Assembly: GCA_017311315.1 (NCBI GenBank)
Contig: CM029658.1
Location: 30,357,327-30,421,326, forward strand
Source of the DNA: Dendrocalamus latiflorus
Lineage: Eukaryota > Streptophyta > Magnoliopsida > Poales > Poaceae
Reading direction: 5' to 3'
DNA: 64,000 nucleotides
Shown here: in pieces, positions 1 through 9,463 of the stretch
Numbering within the stretch: the first letter of the stretch is position 1
How the letters are laid out: each line of letters starts with the position of its first letter
Notes under the pieces: generated by a model
What the model was told of the DNA's origin: nothing
The model's database searches: none
What the model saw: the letters and a program-made list of their open reading frames with translations, nothing else
Program-made: the position numbers and the translations under genes

Positions 1-1316
1 GAATGATTATTTGGAGTCAACTAATACCTATTATTCATCATGGATTATAGTAAGATCAAGAGGAAGCTCGAGAGAGAAGAAATCACATCAAAAGCTCAAC
101 AACAAAGCAAAGAACAAGAACACAAGAAACTTATGAGCATGAATTTGATCTTTTATTACCACATGGAGAGGAATAATTACAAGTTGTTGCTGGTTACAAG
201 GTGCTCTCCCATTCTTTTTACTCCATGGAAGGAGGCAAGCTGGAAACCTAACCCTAGACACTTGCAACTCTAGCAAACTCCTTCTCTTACCACCTCCACC
301 CCTTAAATACAACCAGCAAACCTTAATAGATCCTATCCATTAGCGCATTGGGGAAACCCATTAACCCCAATTAACATAAGTTTTACACACTCACGCACCC
401 TTTTAAAGCTCTTTCAATACTCAACCCACTAACCCATTAGTAGTTCATCCACTTACATTTCAGTACACCTTGGCCTAAACCACTCTTTCTTTACACCTAT
501 ATGCGTCGCAGTTTTGATCAAGTCAAATTCTTGGTATTTGACCAACTTACCAAAATACCCACGCATAGTTGCCTTCACCTCAACGCATCTTTGCATGCTT
601 TGACACATTGCTTGTAGTGCCTAATAACTAGTCATCACATCTTCAAATATTCAGTTTGTTCTTAACCATCTCTATGTACATCTAAAGACCAAGCAACCAT
701 TATGAGCTCATGTTCCACGCACTTGGCGCACGTTAGTCAAAACATACATCATGCAATACAAACTAACCATCATGACTTCCAAGCCATGACCCAAACACAA
801 ATCAACTGAAATCCACTCAAATTGTCCTTTCATCATACCCTCTGGCTAAGGCCGGTCATACCGGCCATACAATGCTGGTACTACTGCCCTAGTAGTACTA
901 CCATGTAATGCCCAATATGACTATTCCACCAATAGTACCACGGTTTCAACTCCGGTACCAGCCCAAAACCTCCAAACTAGATTACAGTCATACCGCACCT
1001 ATGGTAGTATCGTTATGCACCACCGGTACTACCACGGCGGTAGTACCACCATTGCTAGGTCGGTACTACCGCCTAAACGTGACAACAACACTAAATTTTA
1101 GTAACTTTTGCAAAATCAAAATCTAACTTGATAAATATTCCAATTGTTCATCACTAATTGACCATCGACCTTTCCACATGGGCCTTCAGTATACAAGCCA
1201 CTGCATGAGATCTAGTGGCCCCAACCTATCCTGCAGGTGGTGCTGGAAGGCATCCCATCCACTAGACGGCTCCTTTTCTTTGTTTTCCATTTTCTGTTCA
1301 CTTATAGTGTGCCACT
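1..1316. other. anonymous non-coding DNA left of the Copia element
   Basis: I recognise no gene. The only structure is the palindromic patch at 845-1066, listed separately. The sequence is unrelated to the gag copy that begins abruptly at 1317. It could be an old retrotransposon LTR, because a similar palindromic patch lies in a probable Sirevirus relic near 33.4 kb. Confidence 0.4.
845..1066. repeat. clustered GGTACTACC/GGTAGTACC palindromic motifs
   Basis: This is a run of inverted motifs around GGTACTACC and its complement. A perfect dyad GGCCGGT-cat-ACCGGCC lies at about 850-866, and another inverted pair, GGTACTACC and GGTAGTACC, lies at 1025-1047. The same vocabulary recurs at 33440-33650. 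Sirevirus LTRs are known to carry palindromic motifs of this general kind, so an old Sirevirus LTR is a possible origin (inference). Confidence 0.5.
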
Positions 1317-1743
1317 GCAAGCATCTCGAATTTGTTGTATTCGCGCTTGAACTGGTCCTGTCGAACCGTCTTGATCTGGGTGGTGCCCTCATGGTATGCG
1401 TCGAGGGTCACCCAGATGTCGTAGGCGGACGACAGGTGAGATATACGGTCAAACTCGCTACGACTCAACCCCTGGATGATGATGTTCCTTGCCTTTGCAT
1501 TCGCCTCAACATCAGCCATGTTCCCGGCATTGATGTTCTCATCGGCAGGAACAGCGAATCGTACCTTGACCTTCCGCCAGATGGCATACCCCTGGGCCTG
1601 GATGTATGTCTCCATTCGGCTCTTCCAGAAGGGGTAATCGATGCCATCAAACACGGGCGGCTTGGTCGAGTACTTGTCCGTCGCCATGGCTCTTGAGACC
1701 GGTTAAGATCTATGAATTAGAGCTAACCGGCTCTGATACCAAT
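1317..1743 (-). pseudogene. truncated second copy of Copia PBS and gag N-terminus
   Basis: This segment repeats 11013-11439 with no difference I can see. It holds the tRNA-Met-type primer site at 1730-1741, the leader, and the first roughly 124 gag codons starting at ATG 1687. It lies beyond the outer edge of the 3' LTR, where genomic flank is expected. Homology stops at 1317 inside gag and the frame ends a few codons later in unrelated DNA. It is a fragment of a second internal region sharing the 1744-3442 LTR, not a functional gene. Confidence 0.85.
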
Positions 1744-3442
1744 TGTAGGACCGAAATGGCGACAGAGGGGGGGTGAATGTCGCTCGCTTCAAAGTCGCCC
1801 CCAAGAAATCGAACACTGATTTTTCAGAAAGATGCAAAACACAGCATCTCACAGAAAATTAAAATTAATTTCTCTGAAATTCGGAACGCATGTGACACCG
1901 AAAAATTCAGCATAAATCAGAGACCAGCCAGTAAAAAATTCAACGGAAAAAAACGCTGTTTGATTTGCATGCAAAAATGTTAAAGATCAGACGAGGAATA
2001 AAAAGAAGGAAGCACTAAAGAACTTCAAAGGAGATGTTCACTGCATGCAGCCATTTAAGTAGTAGGGAGTGGCGTGCAGAATTTCTTGGCCAAAAGTCAC
2101 GCATCCGAACTGCATGTACTACAAAAAGGAAACTAATTCCTGCAGGGCAGAAACTTTAAAAAGCAAAAGAAAGTCTGCAGTCCAAAACCTCTGGCAAGAA
2201 CCGAACTGCAGGACAAACAGATTTGGTCAGCACAGGAAGGACTGAAGAAACGGCAATAAACTCACACAGGGAAACAACTTGGCCGCAAGAGGAAAAAGAA
2301 AAAAAATGAAAGCCGAAGCTGCAAATTTAGAATAGAAATACTTCTGCAGAGCGGCCGGACTGAATCATTTGAGCCAAAAATTCAGCCGGACTGCTAACAA
2401 ATAGTAAGGACAACTTAAGAGCAAAAAGAAGTAACTGGAGCCAACAACACAAATACAGAGGAAGGATTAAGAACTTGCAGAAAACAACCTCAAAGCAAAC
2501 AAGACTAAGAACCTCCAAACATCACAAGATCAACATGAAGAACAAGACCATCTCAAACACAAGATAGCTAGAACACTCAAACAGAGTCTCTCATATTGAT
2601 CTTGATACAGAGAGATGACACGATTAAAATGAGAGTTTACAATCAGCTCACTGCTCTCAAGAACTCAAACTACGTCCCCATACGCCTGGAGAGCATAGAG
2701 AGAAACTCACACCTCCTCTCTTTCTCTCTTTCTCAAATTTTCATGGAGAGAACCAAATGAAACCCTAACTTTCACACATACTCTCTCAAAATTTCAGCAC
2801 ACATCTCCCTCTCTATTTATAGCCTCCACTAATGGGTTTGCACCATGCTTTACCCATTAGGTCTTCAACAACTCGGCGCTTTATCCAAACCCGCTTCCTT
2901 TTGTGTCGCTTTGCGTTTTTACCGAAACGCCCCTCGCGCACCTTCCAGGAAGCTTCCTCATCCCTTGCCTCGCAAGCCACGCAGCTTCGCCGTCTTCAGC
3001 ACACCTCGACCGTTCTGACCTCAGCGCCACCTGCGCCTAGTCCGGTCCATCGTGCCTCGCCACGACTCCACCTCGAGTCCACGTCGTCTTCGACACATCC
3101 CGACCGTTCTGACCTCAGCGCCACCTGCGCCTAGTCCGGTCCTCCGTGTCTCGCCACGACTTCGCCTCGACGTCCTGCAGCCACACAGACAAGAAACACG
3201 TCAAATAGCACCGCTCGATACATCAAAGCATAATTACCATTATACTTACCACTGAAGAAGTCCAAACCTGTCGAATCATCAGAATATGCAACCTAACCCG
3301 ATACGACCAAGTTTGACCAAAACGACCGAGTCCGTCGCACCACGCAACGACATGGTCCAAACCACTCAAACCAAACTCGACTAAACTAAATCACTGTCAA
3401 TTACTCATCATTCACATGTGGTCACCTCCACATGGTCTATCA
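1744..3442 (-). repeat. 3' LTR of the Sirevirus-like Copia element
   Basis: This 1,699-bp LTR on the minus strand begins TGATAGACC and ends CCTACA, giving the canonical TG...CA ends. It matches 11440-13138 at a constant offset of 9,696 bp and I see no mismatch. A purine-rich tract abuts its upstream edge at 3443. Its outer edge is followed by a primer site and gag sequence instead of a target duplication, so it also serves as the 5' LTR of the truncated copy at 1317-1743. Confidence 0.93.
3007..3142 (-). repeat. direct repeat inside the Copia LTR, 94-bp period
   Basis: An exact 42-bp sequence at 3007-3048 recurs at 3101-3142, and the sequence after each copy is also similar. The repeat contains a TCCGGTCC block. 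The same pair is present in the other LTR at about 12703-12838. Repeated motifs in the LTR are common in Sireviruses and may be regulatory (inference). Confidence 0.8.
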
Positions 3443-3454
3443 ATCTCCCCCTTG
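3443..3454 (-). other. polypurine tract of the Copia element
   Basis: On the minus strand the sequence reads AAGGGGGAGATT directly before the LTR start. This is the expected plus-strand priming site for an LTR retrotransposon and it fixes the element on the minus strand. Confidence 0.88.
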
Positions 3455-3523
3455 ATGAGTATATTGACAAACCTCGAAAAAGCGCAAAGAAGAGTTGAGT
3501 TTGATGAATCCAACATGGTTCAA

Positions 3524-3761
3524 AGAAGAAAATGAAGCAAGTGACCATGTCGACAGAAAGATCACTAGAGCAACAACTGAAAGAGCAAATTGTTCTCCAA
3601 AGCTCTAAAATGATCCCAACTAGCTTTTTCTACCACTATTAAATAGAAGAAAATGAAGCAAGTGACCATGTCGACAGAAAGATCACTAGAGCAACAACTG
3701 AAAGAGCAAATTGTTCTCCAAAGCTCTAAAATGATCCCAACTAGCTTTTTCTACCACTATT
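3524..3761 (-). repeat. 117-bp tandem duplication upstream of the 3' LTR
   Basis: Positions 3524-3640 and 3645-3761 are the same 117-bp sequence, separated by AAAT. The second copy runs straight into another polypurine-like tract at 3761-3770. The duplication lies in the non-coding stretch between pol and the 3' LTR. Confidence 0.9.
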
Positions 3762-5255
3762 CTCCCCCTTTTGGCAATAAACACATCAAGGATGCAAAAG
3801 AGAGAATATGATATATCAATGGATGAAATGGCTGAAGTTTGATTATTTTAAGCAGTTAGAGCCATGAGAATTATCCATAATGACCATAATGTAATACACC
3901 AAGCCATAACTCAATAAAAACGCTATCTAGATCATGAGAACATATATATAAGCCAGCTAGAGCACATAGATGACAATCTGAAATGTAATGCATTTTGTGA
4001 GCAAGTCAAGGCATCAATGAGTAAAGTTTAGCTAGAGACATCCAAGGATGATGCAGGCCATGTCAATAAGCTAAGCGGAACAAAGAAGCTAACATTGAGT
4101 CCAAATAGAGTGCTATAAGCTCAAGATAGAAACATTGGTTAAAGTACTTGGTTCTGATTGTAGATTAAGCAAATTGAGCACATTCAACATTGTCTTTTGA
4201 AAGCACATGGTTGTTTTCAACCCAATTTTTTGTTTATGTGCTAGATCTCAAGCCTTATGCGACTACTCCAAGCAATAAGCTTAAGAAGATAGTCTAGGTC
4301 ATCCAAAACTCCCCCTAAGTTCATGCCAAGTGCAATGGCAAGCCGTCTCATAGGAAAGAGTTGGTGAGATCAGTTTTTTCGCACAAAAGAGATCTTTTTG
4401 CTTTTTAACACATTGTACTAACTCATGTATCATCAGGAGACTAAAACAGCTCAAACTAAGGCTCAATATAGATTCAACGCTCTACTCAGCCTATTTGACA
4501 TGGCACGAATCATAAAAGGATAGCTCAAGAAAGACTAAACTCAAATGCTAGCATGACAAGTTTAATTTCAAGTTGGGCAATTTTGATTAACTTATCATGG
4601 TAAAAGCTAGTCTACACATATGAAGTCATGATCAATCTAGCATATAGAGCACAAATCATGGCAAGGTGTAAAGCATTGTAAACATGTCATAACAGGATAA
4701 TAATCAAGGCTCAATGTAGTTATATTACAATGTGAAATGCAGAAAAATCCAGCTCCCCCTCAACATGACATGCAACTTTTAGTTCAAGTTGAGTTAAGTC
4801 ACAATTAAGCTCCAGACGCTCCCAAATGAACTCTTCCTGAACCAAAGCAATAAATCGAGAAGCTGGCAAATGAAACCAAAACAGGCAGTCCTTAAAGCAT
4901 AGATAAGATATAGAGACAACTATGGCTCAGACTGACTCTCATCTACCCCATATGATTCCAGGACAATCGGCTAACAGTAAATCACACACTAGAGAGCAAA
5001 CACGTACCCTGTCTACCCGAGGGTGGCCCAACCCTCGCTAGAACCTACAAGAAGTGAGTGAGCTCGACCTAGTGAGATAAGAGGCAGCTAATCCTGGAAG
5101 CACAAGATAAGAGTTAGAAGTCTAAGCATCTCGGCAAGAGAAACACTCTAACCTATGCTGGAAGGACTAAACCCAAATGCACCCCGAGTGCAATGCAATA
5201 GAAATGAGACAGAAGCATAATATAGTAAAGCAGTAAAGCCCAAAGCTCTCCCTCA
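3762..5255 (-). other. non-coding 3' internal region with extra polypurine tracts
   Basis: About 1.5 kb between the pol stop and the duplicated block has no long minus-strand frame. It contains further CTCCCCCT tracts (polypurine on the minus strand) at about 3761, 4309 and 4752, besides the one at 3443. Multiple polypurine tracts and a long non-coding 3' internal region are described hallmarks of Sireviruses, which supports that assignment. No envelope-like ORF is visible. Confidence 0.6.
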
Positions 5256-8200
5256 CTACAGTCCATAGGGACAAACCACCCCAAGCTCTCCCCGTAGCGC
5301 TGAAAACCTCGAACTATCCAATGACTTGGTGAAGATATCAGCCAACTGGTGGTCACTCTCCACAAACTGGAGCAATATATCGCCCTTCTCTACATGGTCT
5401 CTAAGGAAGTGATATCGGATATCAATATGCTTGGTCCGAGAGTGCTGCACTGGGTTCTTAGCAATGTTAATCGCAGAAGTGTTATCACAAAAGAGTGGAA
5501 CACTATCGATAGTCAACCCAAAGTCCCGCAGGGTCGAGACCATCCAAAGCACCTGGCTACAGCAACTAGCTGCAGCAACGTACTCGGCCTCTGCAGTGGA
5601 CTGTGCAACTCCGGACTGCTTCCTAGAGGACCAGGAAACGAGAGAAGTGCCAATGAATTGGCAAGTGCCAGATGTGCTCTTCCTATCTATCCTACAGCCA
5701 GCAAAGTCTGCATCCGAGAAGGCTCTCAAGGAAAGACAAGAAGAAGAAGAGTACCAAATACCATAGTCAATGGTAGCTCGAAGGTACCGAAGAATGCGTT
5801 TCACTGCCTGGCGGTGAGAAACGCGAGGAGAAGCCTGAAACCGAGCACAAAGACACACAGCAAAATGTATGTCCGGTCTCGAGGCAGTGAGGTACAAGAG
5901 GGAGCCGATCATACTCCTATACTCCTTCTGATCAACTGGCTCGCCATCCTCATCTGGGTCGAGTGAAGCTGAGGTAGCCATTGGAGTGGACACCGGCTTA
6001 CCGTCACTCATATCGAAGCGCTTCAGGAGGTCTCGAGTGTACTTGCCTTGATGCAAGAAGGTACCCTCCCGAGTCTGCTTAATTTGGAAGCCAAGGAAGA
6101 AGCTCAACTCGCCCATCATGCTCATCTCAAACTCCGAGCTCATGACATCGGAAAACTGGGAAACGAGAGCATGCGAGGAGCCGCCAAAGATGATGTCATC
6201 GACATAGATCTGGACGAGCAGAAGGTCATTGCCATGACGGCGAATGAACAAGGTCTTGTCTACTCTACCCATCTCGAAACCATGACTCAACAAGTAGGAC
6301 TTAAGCCTCTCATACCAAGCTCTCGGGGCCTGCTTAAGTCCATACAACGCTTTGGAAAGCTTGAAGACATGGTTAGGGTATTTGGGGTTTTCGAAACCAG
6401 GAGGCTGTCTGACATAGACTTCTTCCTCAATGAACCCATTAAGGAAGGCACTCTTGACGTCCATCTGGTACAGCTTGAAACCCTTAGAAGCTGCAAAGGC
6501 AAGCAGAATTCTAATGGCCTCAAGTCGAGCTACAGGGGCAAAGGTCTCCTCGAAATCCAGACCCTCAACCTGGGAGAACCCCTGAGCTACCAGTCTAGCC
6601 TTGTTTCGAATAACCACTCCATCCTCGCTCTGCTTGTTTTTGAACACCCACTTAGTCCCAATGACATTGTGACCTCGCGGGGGCTCGACAAGCGACCAGA
6701 CCTTATTTCTCTCGAAGTTCTCTAACTCCTCATGCATGGCATTGACCCAAGACTCATCGGATAGAGCATGAGAAACATCCTTGGGCTCAAAGGAGGCAAT
6801 GAAAGCAGAATGGAGACAGAATTGAGATAAGCCAGATTTTGAGCGGGTAACACGCTCGAACAGGTCTCCAATCATCTGCTCAGAAGGATGTCTTTTCTGG
6901 ATATGTCGGGGAGGTCCAGGATGAGATGAAGAAGTGGCCTCTACCTCGTGAGCTGACGAGGTAGGAACAGAGCCACTAGCTCCAGAGGAAGCAGAAGGCA
7001 TGGGCTGATCACCTGGAGGTGCGGTAGAAGACGGCACCTCAAGGGGTGGATAAGGGACTGGATCGGGTAGACAACCCTCATCTCCATCGTCCTCGTCATC
7101 CACGAAGATGGTCTCGGACTGCTCTAAAGAACCTGAGATATCAGGCCTAGTCCCCGGACTGGCCTCGTCAAAGGTCACCTCACAGGTCTCTACCATTTTG
7201 CTAGACTCGCAGTTCCAGACCCTATAAGCCCGCGAAGAAGGCGAGTAACCTAGAAAGATCCCATCACAAGAACGTGACTCGAACTTATCTAGGTTCCCGG
7301 ACTTCAGGATAAAGCACTTGCAACCAAACACACGAAAATGAGAGACGCTGGGCTTTCGCCCGTATCTCAACTCATAAGAAGTGCGGTGCAAGTGTGCCCT
7401 AAGAAAAACTCGATTTGAGACATGGCACGCGGTGGCTATAGCCTCAGCCCAAAACTTCCTCGGTGTAGAGTACTCATCGAGCATCGTCCTGGCCATCTCG
7501 ACCAAGGTACGGTTCTTCCTCTCCACGACGCCATTCTGCTGTGGGACGTATGGAGAAGAGAACTGGTGCTCTACACCTGACTCACCACAGAAACTCTCAA
7601 AGTAGGAATTCTTGAACTCTGTGCCATTGTCACTGCGGATCGCTCGTAAGGCACCTGGGAGCTCAACAGAAAGCCTACTAAAAAGACCTCGGAAATGCGA
7701 AAACGTCTCATCCTTCGAGGCTAAGAAAAACACCCAAGAATACCTCGAGAAGTCATCGACCACAACAAGAACATACCACTTCCCTCCTGCTGACTGCACT
7801 CGAGCTGGTCCAACTGTGTCCATGTGGAGCAGCTGTCCCGGTGCATCGGTCATAGTAACTGTGACCGGAGGGTGAGAAGCGGCAACCATCTTGCCGTGCC
7901 GGCATGGAGCGCAAACAAGATCTTTGACCAACTTGAGTTTGGGCAGACCACGAATGAGATCGTGACCGCTAACTCGAGTCAAATGGTCAAAACCTATATG
8001 ACCAAGTCTCCTATGCCAGAAGGAAAGGTCGCGGGACTCAGAAGCAACTAAACACCTGAGAGGATCGCCAGAAGACTCAGAAAAATCAGCACGAAAGATC
8101 CTCCCATAACGAGAAATCCCGCAAACCAGACTACCCGAAGAATCAAGAATTTTGCAATTGTTTTTCTTAAAGCTCACCTCAAAGCCGTCATCGGTAAGCT

Positions 8201-8465
8201 GAGAAACGGAAAGCAAATTGTACTGCAGCTTACTAACCAAGGCTACATCTTTCAAAATGAAAGAGTCATTAATGCGCACTGTACCTTTGGCGATGACGCG
8301 CCCAGATGAAGCATCTCCGAAGGTGATCGTCTCATCACCTGGAGCACGGGCAAGGGAAGAAAACCAACGGGAATCTCCGGTCATGTGTCGTGAACACCCG
8401 GAGTCTACGAGCCAAACCTTTCCCTTCCCTGCCCGGCGAACCTGAGTCAAACAGAGAGTAAAGTC
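5256..8465 (-). CDS. pol: Copia pol polyprotein (protease, integrase, reverse transcriptase, RNase H)
   Basis: This roughly 1,070-codon frame encodes the replication and integration enzymes of a Ty1/Copia element in the order PR-IN-RT-RH. Numbering from the TTG at 8450, the protease motif VDSGCSRHMTG is near residue 15, followed by a gag-pre-integrase H...H...CAPC finger. The integrase core shows HMDTVGPA, IRSDNGTEFKN and QQNGVVERKNR. RT has KARLVAQGFSQ, YQMDVKSAFLNG and YVDDIIFG, and RNase H has SDADFAGC and TAEAEYVA. The frame opens just after a TGA at 8466-8468 and has no ATG before the protease, so it must be reached from the gag frame, which ends at 8447. It is in the -1 frame relative to that ORF, with only about 16 nt of overlap. 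Pol itself has no internal stop. Confidence 0.93.
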   Translation of the reverse strand, partial: DFTLCLTQVRRAGKGKVWLVDSGCSRHMTGDSRWFSSLARAPGDETITFGDASSGRVIAKGTVRINDSFILKDVALVSKLQYNLLSVSQLTDDGFEVSFKKNNCKILDSSGSLVCGISRYGRIFRADFSESSGDPLRCLVASESRDLSFWHRRLGHIGFDHLTRVSGHDLIRGLPKLKLVKDLVCAPCRHGKMVAASHPPVTVTMTDAPGQLLHMDTVGPARVQSAGGKWYVLVVVDDFSRYSWVFFLASKDETFSHFRGLFSRLSVELPGALRAIRSDNGTEFKNSYFESFCGESGVEHQFSSPYVPQQNGVVERKNRTLVEMARTMLDEYSTPRKFWAEAIATACHVSNRVFLRAHLHRTSYELRYGRKPSVSHFRVFGCKCFILKSGNLDKFESRSCDGIFLGYSPSSRAYRVWNCESSKMVETCEVTFDEASPGTRPDISGSLEQSETIFVDDEDDGDEGCLPDPVPYPPLEVPSSTAPPGDQPMPSASSGASGSVPTSSAHEVEATSSSHPGPPRHIQKRHPSEQMIGDLFERVTRSKSGLSQFCLHSAFIASFEPKDVSHALSDESWVNAMHEELENFERNKVWSLVEPPRGHNVIGTKWVFKNKQSEDGVVIRNKARLVAQGFSQVEGLDFEETFAPVARLEAIRILLAFAASKGFKLYQMDVKSAFLNGFIEEEVYVRQPPGFENPKYPNHVFKLSKALYGLKQAPRAWYERLKSYLLSHGFEMGRVDKTLFIRRHGNDLLLVQIYVDDIIFGGSSHALVSQFSDVMSSEFEMSMMGELSFFLGFQIKQTREGTFLHQGKYTRDLLKRFDMSDGKPVSTPMATSASLDPDEDGEPVDQKEYRSMIGSLLYLTASRPDIHFAVCLCARFQASPRVSHRQAVKRILRYLRATIDYGIWYSSSSCLSLRAFSDADFAGCRIDRKSTSGTCQFIGTSLVSWSSRKQSGVAQSTAEAEYVAAASCCSQVLWMVSTLRDFGLTIDSVPLFCDNTSAINIAKNPVQHSRTKHIDIRYHFLRDHVEKGDILLQFVESDHQLADIFTKSLDSSRFSALRGELGVVCPYGL

Positions 8466-9463
8466 TCAGTACTGGGGTAAATCAAGAGAGATTTTGGCAC
8501 CCAATACTGAACAACACGTCGAGCAGATGAAGTAGTCAAGCACGACTGACCTCTATCTACCCTACGCTCTCTGTCACTCAAAGCAGAAGGTCTGTGAGCA
8601 GACCTAAAGCTGTTGCGGGGTCCGACTGCTACGAGAGAGCGAGTCGGAACATCGGCAACACGCTGAACACGCCGTGGGTAACTGTCTCGATGGGGGAAAC
8701 GAGATGTACCCTCAGGACGGCGGAAGTCACGACCCGGAGCAGCATGAGGACGAAAACCAGAAGACTCAGAAAAACCAAGTCCTCGATGCTGCCCAAACCT
8801 GTCAGAAGCAAACCTGGACATCGTGCTAGTCTTAGGTGCACTCAGGATCTGAGGCTGACCCTGAATACGCCTAAGTGCCTCCGCACGGTCTCTACGCGCA
8901 ATCCTAGCGCGCCTGAAGCATCGATCGACTGTGTGTCCATCCTTCTGACAGAAGGTGCAGTGGTACTTCACCTTCTGAGAGGTAGAAGTAGCACGGGGAG
9001 GCTTCGCCTTCTGAGAGGCCGAAGCTGCAGGTGGACTCACCTTGCTGTCAGAGATCCCTTGGACAAAGCCCGCTGATTTGAATTTAACCTCATCAGATCT
9101 AGGCTCGACCTCGATCACACCTCCCACTATGGGTCTGAGAATAGCAGGAGGATGCTTCCTCATATCCTCATAGAAATCATATCCTAGACCTTGATTGAAC
9201 TTACAAATCTTGGATTGGTCTAGAATAAGATTAAGCTTCTTCTTGCCTCCTACAAATCTCTCGAGAGTGTTCATAAGATACTGACACTCCCGAAAGAGAG
9301 AGGTGCAAGAAGAGCAGGGAGAAGAGGGAACAGCAGGTGGTAAGGGAGCAGAAGAAGAACCAACAGTAGAGGAAAGAATGACTTGTGCACGCACAGCCGA
9401 CTCTGAGGGGACAGTCCTACTACTAGCAGGTTGGTTCGCGTCTCTAAGCGTCTCATCCTTACC
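8447..9463 (-). CDS. Copia gag-pol linker ORF with a second zinc knuckle
   Basis: This frame is in phase with gag (9464-11383) but is separated from it by one TAG codon at 9464-9466. It runs 338 codons to a TGA at 8447-8449. It includes a basic, Arg- and Ser-rich stretch and a CCHC knuckle CTFCQKDGHTVDRCF, spaced C-X2-C-X4-H-X4-C. A second CCHC knuckle lies upstream in gag. Its first ATG is at 9394, which is not a persuasive start. It is best read as the C-terminal part of gag or the start of a gag-pol polyprotein expressed by readthrough, or as inactivated by a recent stop. No enzyme motif is visible before the protease in the next frame. Confidence 0.65.
   Translation of the reverse strand, partial: GKDETLRDANQPASSRTVPSESAVRAQVILSSTVGSSSAPLPPAVPSSPCSSCTSLFRECQYLMNTLERFVGGKKKLNLILDQSKICKFNQGLGYDFYEDMRKHPPAILRPIVGGVIEVEPRSDEVKFKSAGFVQGISDSKVSPPAASASQKAKPPRATSTSQKVKYHCTFCQKDGHTVDRCFRRARIARRDRAEALRRIQGQPQILSAPKTSTMSRFASDRFGQHRGLGFSESSGFRPHAAPGRDFRRPEGTSRFPHRDSYPRRVQRVADVPTRSLVAVGPRNSFRSAHRPSALSDRERRVDRGQSCLTTSSARRVVQYWVPKSLLIYPSTETLLSV

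Noticed and set aside
1178..1316. Open frame sequence before the gag copy as a separate gene exon
   Set aside because: Short, no recognisable domain, and no splice-site support beyond chance.
1777..3255. Small frames within the Copia LTR, duplicated at 11473-12951
   Set aside because: Antisense or non-coding LTR sequence, identical in both LTRs simply because the LTRs are identical.
5349..6725. Plus-strand open frames of 205 and 225 codons
   Set aside because: They lie antisense to the Copia RT and RNase H coding sequence and show no domain; they are shadows of pol.
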